Source: Bacillota bacterium (GTDB lineage: Bacteria; Bacillota; Clostridia; DSM-8532). Taken from it: 64,000 nt of DNA. Each line of letters begins with the position of its first letter. The stretch's first letter is position 1. Under the pieces are notes generated by a model. That model was given only the letters and a program-made list of their open reading frames with translations, was not told the origin of the DNA and ran no database searches. Below, in pieces: positions 37,034 to 47,199 of the stretch. The stretch is from contig JAEXRM010000045.1 of the NCBI GenBank assembly GCA_023440865.1, forward strand, positions 1 to 64,000. The letters are read 5' to 3'. The translations under genes and the position numbers were made by a program.

Positions 37034-39133
37034 ATGTCCCGTCTGGCACTTTACCGCAAGTGGCGCCCCATGACGTTTCGCGATGTCGTCGAGCAGCGCC
37101 ATGTCGTCGACACGCTGCGCAACGCCATCCGTTCCGACGCCATCGGCCATGCCTACCTGTTCTGCGGCACCCGTGGCACCGGCAAGACCACGATGGCGAA
37201 GATCTTTTCGCGCGCCGTCAACTGCCTCAATCCCCGGGAGGGCGATCCGTGCAACGAATGCAGCGTCTGCCGGGGCATCCTCGACGGCAGCATCCTGGAT
37301 GTGGTCGAAATGGACGCCGCCTCGAACAACAGCGTCGACAACATCCGCGATATCCGTGACGAAGTGGTGTATGCGCCCGCGGTCGCCAAGTACAAGGTTT
37401 ATATCATCGACGAGGTCCACATGCTGTCCTCCGGTGCGTTCAACGCGCTGCTCAAGACGCTCGAGGAGCCGCCGGACCGGGTGGTGTTCATCCTGGCGAC
37501 CACGGAACCGCAGAAGCTGCCTGCAACCGTGCTGTCACGCTGCCAGCGGTTCGACTTCAAGCGCATCACCGAGAATGGCATCGCCGAGCGTCTGGGTGAA
37601 ATCGCGGGTGATTGCGGCATCACCGTGACATCCGATGCGCTGCTGTTCCTCGCCCGCCTGTCCGGCGGCGCCTTGCGCGACGCCATCAGCCTGCTCGACC
37701 AGCTGACCACGCTGGGGCGAACCGAGATCGACATCCGCGATGTGAACGAGATGGCGGGTTTTGCTTCCAACCAGCGCATTCGCGCGTTGGCCGGCGCGCT
37801 GGAGGCAGGCGACATCCAGGCTGCATGGCTGCAGCTTGACACCCTGATGCGAGAGGGGCGAGACCTGTCCCAGCTGTGCGTTCAGCTGCTTGCATGGTAT
37901 CGAAACGTCCTGCTGTTGCAGCTTGGGGGTGATTCATCACCCCTGCTTGACATCCACCCGGACGATCTTGCCGACGCGAAGGCCGCGGCCGTCCGGCTTG
38001 GGGGAGAGGAACTGGCCGCCTGGCTGCGCGAGTTGTCCGAGCATGAACTGCGGCTGCGCCGGACGGACAACCCGCGCATCCTCATGGAAGTGCTGCTGTT
38101 GCGGCTCTGCACGCGTGCCACGGGCCGTTCGGGCGTCACGCCGGCCATGCCGGTTTCAGCCGCCGGATCCGCTCTGGTGCATTCAGGCCCTGCCGGCGAT
38201 CGTACCGGCGCTTCACGGGGAGGCGTGGCGACGCCTGCTCCGGTATCGGCACCGCCGGCTGTTCCATCCGCGGACACGACGGACGAGCGGCTGAACCGCC
38301 TCGAACGGCAGATGGCCGATCTTGTCCGGCTCATGGAAAACGGCACCGGAAGATTTGTCGCATCCCAGGCTTCGGCAGCATCGCCGCAGCGCCCGGCCGC
38401 CTCCCGCGAATCGGCCGTTGCGGATGCCGGCACACGGAAGGTTTCCGCAGCGTCTGCCGCAACCATGGCAGGCGGTGTTGCAACCGCGTTCACGGCATGG
38501 CCGCGCATCATCGACGAGATCCGCCGCAGCGGTCCATCCCGTCCCGGCGGCATGAAGCTGTTCGCCTACATCCTCGACACCGAGTGCGTCCAGGCTGGCG
38601 ATGACCAGCTGCGCGTGGTTGTATCCCAGGATGATCTGCTCAAGCGCAAGGTGCTCTCGCAGTCCGACAGCCTTGCGATGATGGCGGAGGCCGCACAATC
38701 CGTGACCGGGCAAGCCTGGCAGTTCAAGATCATCGATCCGAAGGAGGCGGCGACCCTGCGAACGGGTATGCCAGCCGCCAAACCGGCGGGTGAGTCACGG
38801 GCGTCCACCCGGGATGCGCCTGCCATTCCCCGTGCCACAGCGGAACATCCTGCGCCGGATGGTCGGCCCGTCGCGCCGACCGGACCTGGTTCCCGCATGG
38901 ATGATGCTGCTTCCCGCCCCGATGATGCCGGTTCACGTGCTGCAGGGGCCCGGCAGGCACCTCCTGCTGATGCCGAACCGGGCAACGAGGGACTCTGGGA
39001 TGGTCCCGGGGATGCATTCGGCGAAGAACGGATACCGAGCATCGCCTCCACAGGCGACGAGGCCTTGGACCGGCTGCTCGACTTCGGCCGGGAGACAGGC
39101 ATTCCCATCGTTGTCCAGGATGAGGAAGGGTAG
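37034..39133 (+). CDS. dnaX: DNA polymerase III subunit gamma/tau
   Basis: 699 residues from ATG at 37034, with GGAGGTGG upstream. It is the clamp-loader ATPase and polymerase organiser. Features: Walker A GTRGTGKT (about 44-51), four zinc-binding Cys in the loop CLNPREGDPCNECSVC, DEVH box, and SRC sensor in LSRCQRFDF. From ~375 on the chain is Ala/Pro/Ser-rich with a long low-complexity tail between ~560 and ~665 before a short acidic end. The usual downstream ybaB and recR genes are missing here; addB starts 26 bases after the stop. Confidence 0.96.
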   Translation: MSRLALYRKWRPMTFRDVVEQRHVVDTLRNAIRSDAIGHAYLFCGTRGTGKTTMAKIFSRAVNCLNPREGDPCNECSVCRGILDGSILDVVEMDAASNNSVDNIRDIRDEVVYAPAVAKYKVYIIDEVHMLSSGAFNALLKTLEEPPDRVVFILATTEPQKLPATVLSRCQRFDFKRITENGIAERLGEIAGDCGITVTSDALLFLARLSGGALRDAISLLDQLTTLGRTEIDIRDVNEMAGFASNQRIRALAGALEAGDIQAAWLQLDTLMREGRDLSQLCVQLLAWYRNVLLLQLGGDSSPLLDIHPDDLADAKAAAVRLGGEELAAWLRELSEHELRLRRTDNPRILMEVLLLRLCTRATGRSGVTPAMPVSAAGSALVHSGPAGDRTGASRGGVATPAPVSAPPAVPSADTTDERLNRLERQMADLVRLMENGTGRFVASQASAASPQRPAASRESAVADAGTRKVSAASAATMAGGVATAFTAWPRIIDEIRRSGPSRPGGMKLFAYILDTECVQAGDDQLRVVVSQDDLLKRKVLSQSDSLAMMAEAAQSVTGQAWQFKIIDPKEAATLRTGMPAAKPAGESRASTRDAPAIPRATAEHPAPDGRPVAPTGPGSRMDDAASRPDDAGSRAAGARQAPPADAEPGNEGLWDGPGDAFGEERIPSIASTGDEALDRLLDFGRETGIPIVVQDEEG

Positions 39134-39159
39134 ACGGACGACGGACGCGGAGGGAGACG

Positions 39160-42100
39160 GTGAAGCTCGAAATCCTCTATGGCCCCGCAGGGACCGGCAA
39201 GACGGGCGCGCTGCTGGAAGCGGCGCGCCTGCGCGCGCATGCCGAAGGCCCGACGCCACCGGAGGACACCTGGCTGGTGGTGCCGGACCAGGCGTCCTTT
39301 GTCATGGAACGGCGTGTGCTCGATACGCTCGGCGAGCGTGATGGAAGCCATGTCCGCGTCTTCAGCATCAACCGGCTGGCACGCCACATCCTGTCGGAGA
39401 CAGGCGGTTCGCCCCGCCCGTTTCTGGACGCTTCGGGGCGCGATATCCTCGTTTACCGGGTGATCCGCACGCTGCAGGACCGGCTTCCCCTCTTTGCCGA
39501 TGCCATCCGGCGCGGTGGGTTCACCAAGGTTGCGGGCGATCTCGTGGCGGAGTTCAAGCGATATCACGTGCAACCGGAGCGGCTGAGGGCAGCGGCACTG
39601 GAGGCGGGGGACGCGCGGCTGGCGGTCAAGCTTGGCGAGTTGGCCGAGATCGGGGACGCGATCCAGTCTGCCATGGACGAGCGGGGGTATCTTGACGGCG
39701 AGGACCGGCTGCGGATGGCCGCCGGACAGCTTGGCAATGTGCCCGGCATCGGCCGGATCCATCTGGCGCTCGATCAGTTCCAGCGGCTCTCGCCCGCGCA
39801 GGTGACACTCGTTGCCGCCTGCTTGCGGCAGATGGCCTCCGTGACGGTATCGGTGCGCCTGTCGGAAGGTCCGGCCCTGTTTGGGGATGGATCCGCGGTT
39901 TTTCGGCCGGATGCACCGCAACGCGGCCAATCAGCCCGCCGAATGGCGCAGGCGCTGCTCGACGCGGCCGCGACGCTGGGGGCTCCGGTTGTGCAAGCCT
40001 GCACGGCGGGTGTGGACCTGCGTCATCGAGCCGGTTCCGGACTCGCCTTCCTGGCCCGCCGCCTGTCGCTGCCCGACCGTCAGGTTTTTCATGGGCGTCC
40101 CGGCGATCTGCGGCTGGCCGTCCACGCGGATCCGGAAGCAGAGATCCACGCCTGCGCCGCGCGCCTGATCTCCCTGTGTCGCGACGGTGGTTGCCGCTTC
40201 CGCGACCTGGCCGTGCTGGTGCCGGACGTGGCCGAGTACGCCGGTGCCGTCCGCCGCATCTTCCGCATGCATGGCATTCCCTTCTTTATGGACCGCAAGG
40301 AATCGCTGGCAGGCAATCCGGTTTCTGTCGCGCTGCTGGCTGTCTTCGACGTCCTGCGCGGCGGGTGGCGTCATGACGACGTGTTCCGGCTGCTCAAGAG
40401 CGGCCTGTTGCCGGTGGAACGCGATGTCGTCGACCGGTTGGAGAATCATGCCCTCGCGACGGGGCTGCGCGGCCGGCGCCTGTGGTGCGAGCGGCCGATT
40501 GCGGAGGAAAGCCTGGAGGCTGCCCGCATGGTGCTGGTGGAGCCGCTGGCGGCCTTCAGGCGATGCGTTCGCGGGCCGGTTCCCGTGCGGCAGGCGCTGG
40601 AGGCTTATCTGACCCTGCTGTTGTCCTGGCGGATGCCGCAGGCCGTCTCGACCCGCGCGCGCCAACTGGCGCAGGAGGGACGGCTCGAGCAGGCCGGCCA
40701 CATGCGGCAGATCTGGCAGTCCGCCTGCAGCCTGATGGACCAGGTGCTCGACATCGCCGGGGAAGGCACGCTGACGCTGACCGAGCTGCACGGTATGCTG
40801 CAGACCGGCCTGGAGGGCGGAACGACGGGCATCATCCCGCCATCCCTCGACGAGGTGTTCGTGGGGACCCCGTCCCGATCGCAGCTGGCCCAGGTGCGTC
40901 ATCTGTTCGTGCTGGGCGCCGTTGAGGGCTGGATCCCCTCCGCGCCGGGCGCCCAGGGCCTGTTGACGGACAACGACAGGCGCGCGCTGGTCCGGTGCGG
41001 CATCGAGCTTGCGCCGGACACCCGCGCCGTGGGGCTGGAACGGCGCGACGAGCTTGACACGGTGCTGGCCGCCCCATCCGACGGGCTCTGGCTGAGCCGG
41101 CCCGTGGCGGACGGGGAAGGGAAGACGCTGCTGCCCTCCTCCCTGCTCGAGGAGCTGCGCCGGCTGTTTCCGGATCTGGGCGAGGGTTGGGACGATGCGG
41201 GAGCCGAGGCGTGGCCGGCGGCGGTTGCCCATGCGACCACCCCAGGCGCCCTGTTGGCGCATCTGGCCCCGGCGCTGCGAGAGGCGGGGCCGGGCGACTC
41301 GCTGCCCCGCCGGCTGCTGGCCCTGGCCGCCGCCGATCCGACTGCGGCGGAACGGCTTGCCGCGCTCGAGGCCGGTCTTGCCTGGAGGAATCGCGCCGCG
41401 TTGTCGCCCGAATGGCTGCGTGCCCGATACGGCTCGATGCTTACGGGCAGCATCTCGTCGATGGAGCTGTACCGACGCTGCCCGTTCGCCTGGTACGCGC
41501 GCCACGCCGCCCGTCTCGCCGAGCGGGAGACCGCGGGACTGCGCGATGTGGGCTTCGGCCTCTTGATGCATGGCGTGCTCGATGACGTGCTCGCCCAGGT
41601 CGAGACGCTCGGCGGCTGGGATGCGGTCGAACCCGAGGCGCTTTCTCCTCTGGTCCTGCAGGCCGTGTCGCGGGGTGTGGCCGGTGGAACAGGCATTTCG
41701 CCACTGCATCCGGGCCTTTCTTCCTGGTTCGCCTCCCGCCTGGGAAAAGCGGCTCTGACCGCCATGGAGCGCGTGTTCCGGCAGGTGCGCGACGGCAGCT
41801 TCCGCCCGCTTGGGCATGAAATCGGCTTCGGCGGCGGCGGCCCGTTCCCGCCATATGTGCTGTCGCTTCCCGATGGCGGTACGATGCGTCTGGTGGGCCG
41901 GCTCGACCGGCTGGATGTACACGATGCGCCGGAGGGGCGGTACGTGCGTGTGGTCGACTACAAATCGGGAGACCGGGGCCTGTCGCTCGCGGACATCGCC
42001 AATGGCCTGTCGATGCAACTGCCGGCCTATCTGGCGGTCACCCTGTCGAGCATGCGGCAGTCCGCCGCCCGTGTGCTGCCGGCCGGCATTTTTCACATGC

Positions 42101-42642
42101 GGCTGGAGCCCCCCGATATCCGCCGGCAGGAAGGCGGCACGGACGGTACGGCGGCGGACCGCAACAAGCGGATGCGCCTGACGGGTTACGTGCTCGACGA
42201 TCCACAGGTGCTCGGCGCGATGGACAGGCAACTTGCCCGAACGGGCACCTCGGAGATCATCAAGGCCTCGCTCAACCGGGACGGCACGATCTCCTCGCGT
42301 ACAAAAACCCTTTCCGCGCAGGGGTTCGAGCGACTCGGAGACATGATCGGCAATACGATCGGCCAGCTGGGAGCGGAGCTCATGTCCGGGTCCATCCCGG
42401 TCCGCCCTGTGCGGACGAAAGGCATGAGCGCCTGCGACAGGTGTCCGTACGACCGGGTTTGCCGGTTTGAGCACGGACTCGGCGGCGTATCGTGGGACCG
42501 GCCATCCCTTTGCGACGAGAAGCAGGTGAGGGCCTTGCTGGAGTCCCCGCCGGACCATTCTGTGACCGAGGTTGCCAGTGGTGACGGAACACAGGCTCGG
42601 GTCGTGCCGGAAGGGGAGGATGCGCATGAGATGGACCGCTGA
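39160..42642 (+). CDS. addB: AddAB helicase-nuclease subunit B
   Basis: 1160 residues from GTG at 39160, with GGAGGGAG upstream. With AddA it resects double-strand breaks for recombination. The N-terminal Walker A is LYGPAGTGKT (6-15). The C-terminal nuclease has VVDYKSGDRG, with Fe-S cluster cysteines in YRRCPFAWY and in ACDRCPYDRVC, the four-Cys arrangement of the AddB iron staple. The stop lies 17 bases inside the addA frame, so the two are translationally coupled. Confidence 0.95.
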   Translation: MKLEILYGPAGTGKTGALLEAARLRAHAEGPTPPEDTWLVVPDQASFVMERRVLDTLGERDGSHVRVFSINRLARHILSETGGSPRPFLDASGRDILVYRVIRTLQDRLPLFADAIRRGGFTKVAGDLVAEFKRYHVQPERLRAAALEAGDARLAVKLGELAEIGDAIQSAMDERGYLDGEDRLRMAAGQLGNVPGIGRIHLALDQFQRLSPAQVTLVAACLRQMASVTVSVRLSEGPALFGDGSAVFRPDAPQRGQSARRMAQALLDAAATLGAPVVQACTAGVDLRHRAGSGLAFLARRLSLPDRQVFHGRPGDLRLAVHADPEAEIHACAARLISLCRDGGCRFRDLAVLVPDVAEYAGAVRRIFRMHGIPFFMDRKESLAGNPVSVALLAVFDVLRGGWRHDDVFRLLKSGLLPVERDVVDRLENHALATGLRGRRLWCERPIAEESLEAARMVLVEPLAAFRRCVRGPVPVRQALEAYLTLLLSWRMPQAVSTRARQLAQEGRLEQAGHMRQIWQSACSLMDQVLDIAGEGTLTLTELHGMLQTGLEGGTTGIIPPSLDEVFVGTPSRSQLAQVRHLFVLGAVEGWIPSAPGAQGLLTDNDRRALVRCGIELAPDTRAVGLERRDELDTVLAAPSDGLWLSRPVADGEGKTLLPSSLLEELRRLFPDLGEGWDDAGAEAWPAAVAHATTPGALLAHLAPALREAGPGDSLPRRLLALAAADPTAAERLAALEAGLAWRNRAALSPEWLRARYGSMLTGSISSMELYRRCPFAWYARHAARLAERETAGLRDVGFGLLMHGVLDDVLAQVETLGGWDAVEPEALSPLVLQAVSRGVAGGTGISPLHPGLSSWFASRLGKAALTAMERVFRQVRDGSFRPLGHEIGFGGGGPFPPYVLSLPDGGTMRLVGRLDRLDVHDAPEGRYVRVVDYKSGDRGLSLADIANGLSMQLPAYLAVTLSSMRQSAARVLPAGIFHMRLEPPDIRRQEGGTDGTAADRNKRMRLTGYVLDDPQVLGAMDRQLARTGTSEIIKASLNRDGTISSRTKTLSAQGFERLGDMIGNTIGQLGAELMSGSIPVRPVRTKGMSACDRCPYDRVCRFEHGLGGVSWDRPSLCDEKQVRALLESPPDHSVTEVASGDGTQARVVPEGEDAHEMDR

Positions 42643-45600
42643 ACAGGAGGCCGTCCTCACGGCACGCGGCTGCAACCTGCTCGTTGCGGCGGCAGCCGGT
42701 TCGGGCAAGACCGCCGTGCTGGTGGAGCGCATCGTGCGGCTGGTGCTCGAAGGGGAGAATCCGCCCGATCTGGACAACATCCTTGTCGTCACATTCACGC
42801 AGGCGGCGGCGGCGGAAATGCGCGAGCGCGTCCGCAAGGCGCTGACGAGTCTGGCCTCCGCCGGGAACGACCGCGCACGCGACCAGTTGTCACGTGTCAA
42901 TGACGCGCCCATCTCCACAATTCATTCCTTCTGTCTCTCCGTGCTGCGCGAGCAGTTTCACCAGGCCGGCCTTGAGCCGGGTTTCCGCGTGGGAGAGCAG
43001 ACCGAGTGCGCCCTGATGCTCGCCGAGGCCGTCGACGCCCTGATGGACGAATGCTATGGGCGCGATCCGCTGGATCCGGCGGTGGCAGACCTGCTCGACA
43101 GCCATGCGGGGTATCGTGACGACGCCGGTCTCCGCGAGCGCATCACCACCCTGTGGCGGTTCTCCCGCACCATGCCATGGCCGGATGCCTGGCTAGAGGA
43201 TTCGCTTGCGCGCATGCGGCTGCCTGAGGGCATGGACTTCGGAACGACGGACTGGGGGCGCGTCCTGCTCGAGCAGGCACGCTGGCGGATCGACGACCTG
43301 GCGCGGGAGACGGAGCGCACGCTCCGGCTGGCGGAGGATACGGGCTTCGAGGCGTATGCGGCGACCCTGCTGCTTGACAGGACCTTGCTCGAGGGGTTTC
43401 TGGCGGAAATGGACGGGGGATGGGATGCCGCGGTGCGCGCCCTGCAGGCGGTGAAGTTCCCGACCATGAAGCGGGCACCGAAGGATGCAGATCCGCTCAT
43501 CCGCGACCGCATCAAGGAGGCCCGCCTGAAAGTGAAGGACGGAGTCGCCCGCCTTGGCGGTGAAACGTTGTGCGGCTACTCTGATGCGCTGTGCGCCGAG
43601 ATCCGCAACGAAGCCCCGCGGATGGCGGCGCTCGTGTCGCTGGCCAGAGCCCTTGACCGCATCTATGGCCGCATGAAGAGGCGCCGGAACCTGGTTGATT
43701 TCGACGACATGGAGCACCTGACGCTGTCCCTGCTGGCGGCTCGAGGATCCGGGGGCGCCGTCGTGCCCACGGCGCTGGCCGAGTCGATGCGCGCCCGGTG
43801 GCATGCGGTGATGATCGACGAATACCAGGACAGCAACCTGGTGCAGGAGACCATTCTCGGTGCGGTCGCGACCCAGGATGAACGATTCGGCAACCTGTTC
43901 ATGGTCGGTGACGTCAAACAGAGCATCTACCGGTTCCGCCAGGCCATGCCCGAGCTGTTCCTGGGCAAGTACGCGGCCTATCCGCAATGGGTGCCTGAAG
44001 GCGCCGCGGATGGCGGCGCATGCGATGCTGTGGAAGGCGCCGCGGATGGCGGCATGCATGAAGCCACGGATGACGCCGCGGATGCCAGCGTGCCCGATTC
44101 CGCGGAAGTCGGCGGGAACCAGGCGGCGCTCGGCTGTGCGGCGCGCAAGATCCTGTTGCACCGCAATTTCCGTAGCCGCAAGCCTGTTCTTGAAGCGGTC
44201 AATCTCGCATTCTCCCGGCTCATGACCCCGCAACTCGGTGAGATGGCCTATACCGAGGCGGAATCGCTGCTGGCAGGGGCAGTCTTCCCGACATGGAACG
44301 GCCTGGATGGCGCGCCGGTCTCGTTCCATCTCATCGATTCGACATCGGGCACCGGAGCCGGCGGCGCCAATCCCGATCAGGACATGCATGCGGGCGGGGA
44401 TCCGGATCAGAACGGTGGCGTGAACGGGCGTGGCGACATCGACGCCTCCAGGGACCCGGATCCCGGCGGAGATCCGGATGGCGCGGCGTATGATCCCCCG
44501 GGCGAACCGGTGTCCCCGGAAGCCGACGATGAAGTTCTCTCCGTGGAGGAGCTCGAAGGCGTCCAGGAGGAGGCCGCATGGGCCGCAGCGATCATCCGGG
44601 GGCTGGTTCGGGGCGATGCGGGGGAAGCCCCCTTCCAGGTGACGACGAAGGAGGGGGGGCTTCGTCCGGTGCGATACGCCGACTGCGCCGTTTTGCTGCG
44701 CGCCACGAGCGGTTGGGCGCAGGTATTCGTCGAGGAGTTCGCCCTGGCGGGCCTCCCGCTGTTTTCCGATACCGGAGCCGGCCATTTCTCCTCGGTGGAG
44801 GTCGGCGTCATGCTGTCCCTGCTGGAGGTGCTCGACAATCCGTATCAGGACATCCCGCTGGCCGCGGTGCTGCGGTCCCCCCTGTTCGGATGGGATGAGA
44901 CCGCCATTGCGGCAGTACGTGGCACATCGCCCGAAGGCCTGCTGCTCGACGCAATGCGTCGGCACGAAGGCCCCCACACGGACGCCTGTTCCGCCGCGCT
45001 AGGCCGGCTGGACGCGTGGCGATCGCTGGCACAGGCGGTGTCGGTGGGAGAGCTGCTGGAGCGGTTGTACGACGAGACCGGCTATGCACTGCATGTCGCG
45101 GCGTTGCCGCAGGGACGGCGCCGTCTGGCGAATCTGCGGCTGCTGGCCGAGCGGGCGGCCCGCTTTGAAACGACAGGATACCGCGGACTGTTTCAGTTCC
45201 TGCGTTATGTCGAACGCCTGCGGCTGGCCAAGGGTGACATGGATGGCGCGAAGGTGCTGGGAGAGAGCGAAGATGTTGTCCGCCTGATGAGCATTCACAA
45301 GAGCAAGGGGCTTGAGTTCCCCGTCGTGCTGTTGTGTGGCACCGGCAGACAGTTCAATCTGCGCGACCGCAACAGCCGCATCCTGATGCATCACCGGTAC
45401 GGTTTCGGTCCCGACGGAGTGCTCCCCGATGCCGGAGTCGTCTGGCCGACCGCCGCCAAACGTGCACTGCAGGCGGTTTCCACACGTGAGATGCTGTCCG
45501 AGGAAATGCGGATTCTTTATGTGGCGCTCACCCGTGCCAAGGAGCGTCTGTTCATCTGCGGGCGGATGGCGGACCCTGCCGGAAGACTGCGCGACATGGC

Positions 45601-46969
45601 GGACCTGCCGGACGGCGGAGCGTTGCCGGCCGGCACCCTGCTGCCCATGAGGTGTCACGCACAGTGGCTTTTGGCGGCATGGGGACCCTGGCTTCGCAGG
45701 CACGAAGGCCCCTTTGCATGGCATGTATATGCCCGTGGTGAGATCCTGGCCATGCGCGCGGCCGGGCTGGCTGTGCCGGAGGCCGGGTTGTACGAGGCGG
45801 AGATCAACGGAGCCGGAACCGATCATGCCGGAACCATTGGAGCCGGAACGCTCGGCATCGGTGATGCCGTGAAGGAGCGCAACAACGGCGATCCCCTGGA
45901 GACGGTCTGGAGTCCTGGCGGCGGCAGGATCTCAACGACTCGCCGCATGCGGGTTCCGGAAGGACAGATGAGCCTGTTCGACGAATCGGATCAAGACCCC
46001 GGGCAGACCCGCATGGATGCCTGGGTCGACGAGGCACGACGCCGCCTGTCATGGTTTCCACCTTTCCCGAAGCTTTCCACCCTGCCCTCGAAGATGTCGG
46101 TGACCGCGCTCAAACGGTTGTGGGCGGAGCAGGACGAGGAGGCGGCAAGACTCGAGGAAGCGTTTCGCATCGCCTGCACCTCGCCGGAGGAATTGGCCGC
46201 GTTGCGCGGCCTGCCCCGGACCGGGCACGGGATGGACTATCCGGACGGTGCTGCCGGTGCCCGCGGTATCGCGTCCGAGAACACCCCCTGCGTCGAGCCC
46301 TGCGTCGAGCCCGAGGCCTTCGGGTACGTCGAGACCTACGCCGGTCCCGATGCCGATCCCGACACGGAGTCCTACGTAGATCCCGACACGGAGTCCTACG
46401 CCGATCCCGATGTCGTGCTGCCGCGATTCGCCCTTGCCGTACGGGGGGGAGCTGTTCGGACAAGCGGTCAGCGGTATGGCACCCTCATGCATCTGGTGCT
46501 GCAGCATCTGGATCCCGTCGGGGGAGAAGCGCCTGACCTCGAGTCGGTGATTGGTGCGCTCTGCGAGCGTGGTCTGATTGCGGAGGAGGAACGCGCCCTG
46601 CCGAATCGGCGCGCCCTGCGGACCTTTCTTGAATCGGACCTGTACGCGCGCATGCTGCGGGCGGGTGAGATCCATCGCGAGACGCCTTTCACTGTCCGTA
46701 TGCCCGCATCCGACATCCTGCGTGACCCGACGGTGCCGTCGACGGAGACCGTGGTCATGCAGGGGATCGTCGACTGCTGGTTCATCGAGTCCGGCAAGAT
46801 CGTACTCATCGATTACAAGACCGACAGGGGGACGGAGCGGCTTCCGGCATATCGAAGGCAGTTGCAGTGGTATGCCGCGGCACTTGAGAAGACAGTGGGA
46901 TTGCCGGTCGGGGAGTCCATCCTGTGGTTCCTGCACTTGGGGCGCGCGATTCCGGCAGGGGACATGTGA
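42626..46969 (+). CDS. addA: AddAB helicase-nuclease subunit A, with extra low-complexity inserts
   Basis: 1447 residues from ATG at 42626, where GGAGG is six bases upstream; an ATG at 42620 overlaps that site. It is a UvrD-type helicase with RecB-type nuclease. Motifs: Walker A AAAGSGKTAV (about 19-28), FDDMEHLTL, IDEYQDSN, GDVKQSIYRFR, and nuclease IDYKTDRG near 1400. It is over 200 residues longer than Bacillus AddA (~1230). The excess is three acidic, repetitive inserts: about 455-505 (EGAADGG twice), 575-650 (DPDQNGG, DPDPGGDPDG) and 1205-1265 (DPDTESY repeats, CVEPCVEP). They lie between motifs, so activity may be kept. Confidence 0.94.
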   Translation: MRWTAEQEAVLTARGCNLLVAAAAGSGKTAVLVERIVRLVLEGENPPDLDNILVVTFTQAAAAEMRERVRKALTSLASAGNDRARDQLSRVNDAPISTIHSFCLSVLREQFHQAGLEPGFRVGEQTECALMLAEAVDALMDECYGRDPLDPAVADLLDSHAGYRDDAGLRERITTLWRFSRTMPWPDAWLEDSLARMRLPEGMDFGTTDWGRVLLEQARWRIDDLARETERTLRLAEDTGFEAYAATLLLDRTLLEGFLAEMDGGWDAAVRALQAVKFPTMKRAPKDADPLIRDRIKEARLKVKDGVARLGGETLCGYSDALCAEIRNEAPRMAALVSLARALDRIYGRMKRRRNLVDFDDMEHLTLSLLAARGSGGAVVPTALAESMRARWHAVMIDEYQDSNLVQETILGAVATQDERFGNLFMVGDVKQSIYRFRQAMPELFLGKYAAYPQWVPEGAADGGACDAVEGAADGGMHEATDDAADASVPDSAEVGGNQAALGCAARKILLHRNFRSRKPVLEAVNLAFSRLMTPQLGEMAYTEAESLLAGAVFPTWNGLDGAPVSFHLIDSTSGTGAGGANPDQDMHAGGDPDQNGGVNGRGDIDASRDPDPGGDPDGAAYDPPGEPVSPEADDEVLSVEELEGVQEEAAWAAAIIRGLVRGDAGEAPFQVTTKEGGLRPVRYADCAVLLRATSGWAQVFVEEFALAGLPLFSDTGAGHFSSVEVGVMLSLLEVLDNPYQDIPLAAVLRSPLFGWDETAIAAVRGTSPEGLLLDAMRRHEGPHTDACSAALGRLDAWRSLAQAVSVGELLERLYDETGYALHVAALPQGRRRLANLRLLAERAARFETTGYRGLFQFLRYVERLRLAKGDMDGAKVLGESEDVVRLMSIHKSKGLEFPVVLLCGTGRQFNLRDRNSRILMHHRYGFGPDGVLPDAGVVWPTAAKRALQAVSTREMLSEEMRILYVALTRAKERLFICGRMADPAGRLRDMADLPDGGALPAGTLLPMRCHAQWLLAAWGPWLRRHEGPFAWHVYARGEILAMRAAGLAVPEAGLYEAEINGAGTDHAGTIGAGTLGIGDAVKERNNGDPLETVWSPGGGRISTTRRMRVPEGQMSLFDESDQDPGQTRMDAWVDEARRRLSWFPPFPKLSTLPSKMSVTALKRLWAEQDEEAARLEEAFRIACTSPEELAALRGLPRTGHGMDYPDGAAGARGIASENTPCVEPCVEPEAFGYVETYAGPDADPDTESYVDPDTESYADPDVVLPRFALAVRGGAVRTSGQRYGTLMHLVLQHLDPVGGEAPDLESVIGALCERGLIAEEERALPNRRALRTFLESDLYARMLRAGEIHRETPFTVRMPASDILRDPTVPSTETVVMQGIVDCWFIESGKIVLIDYKTDRGTERLPAYRRQLQWYAAALEKTVGLPVGESILWFLHLGRAIPAGDM

Positions 46970-46979
46970 CGGATGTGGT

Positions 46980-47021
46980 GATCTGGCCGGCCGTTCCCGA
47001 GGAGGATTGGCCGGCCAGATC
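46980..47021. terminator. Inverted repeat after addA
   Basis: 13-bp perfect arms (GATCTGGCCGGCC at 46980-46992 and its complement at 47009-47021) with a 16-base loop. No T-run follows, so it may act as an mRNA 3' stabiliser or a Rho-assisted end instead of an intrinsic terminator. Confidence 0.5.
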
Positions 47022-47163
47022 CTCTGCATGGCCTGCCGGGAGCGGCCCTGCATGGCTGAAACGACGCAATCCGATTCATGTTTTCTGTGTGAATCGTTTT
47101 CAACGCGGGTATACACGTTGCAGGACGACTGTCGCGGCGTCCCACCGGTGCCGGAACGCAGAC

Positions 47164-47193
47164 TTGACAAGGCGTTCGGACGACTGCTATAGT
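47164..47193 (+). promoter_or_regulatory. rho promoter
   Basis: TTGACA (47164-47169), 18-bp spacer, TATAGT (47188-47193). The start near 47200 gives a leader of about 295 bases. Confidence 0.82.
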
Positions 47194-47199
47194 GAATGT

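Noticed and set aside
39931..42918. Long minus-strand frame opposite addB and addA
   Set aside because: Same shadow effect; His/Arg/Gln-rich composition and no ribosome-binding site.
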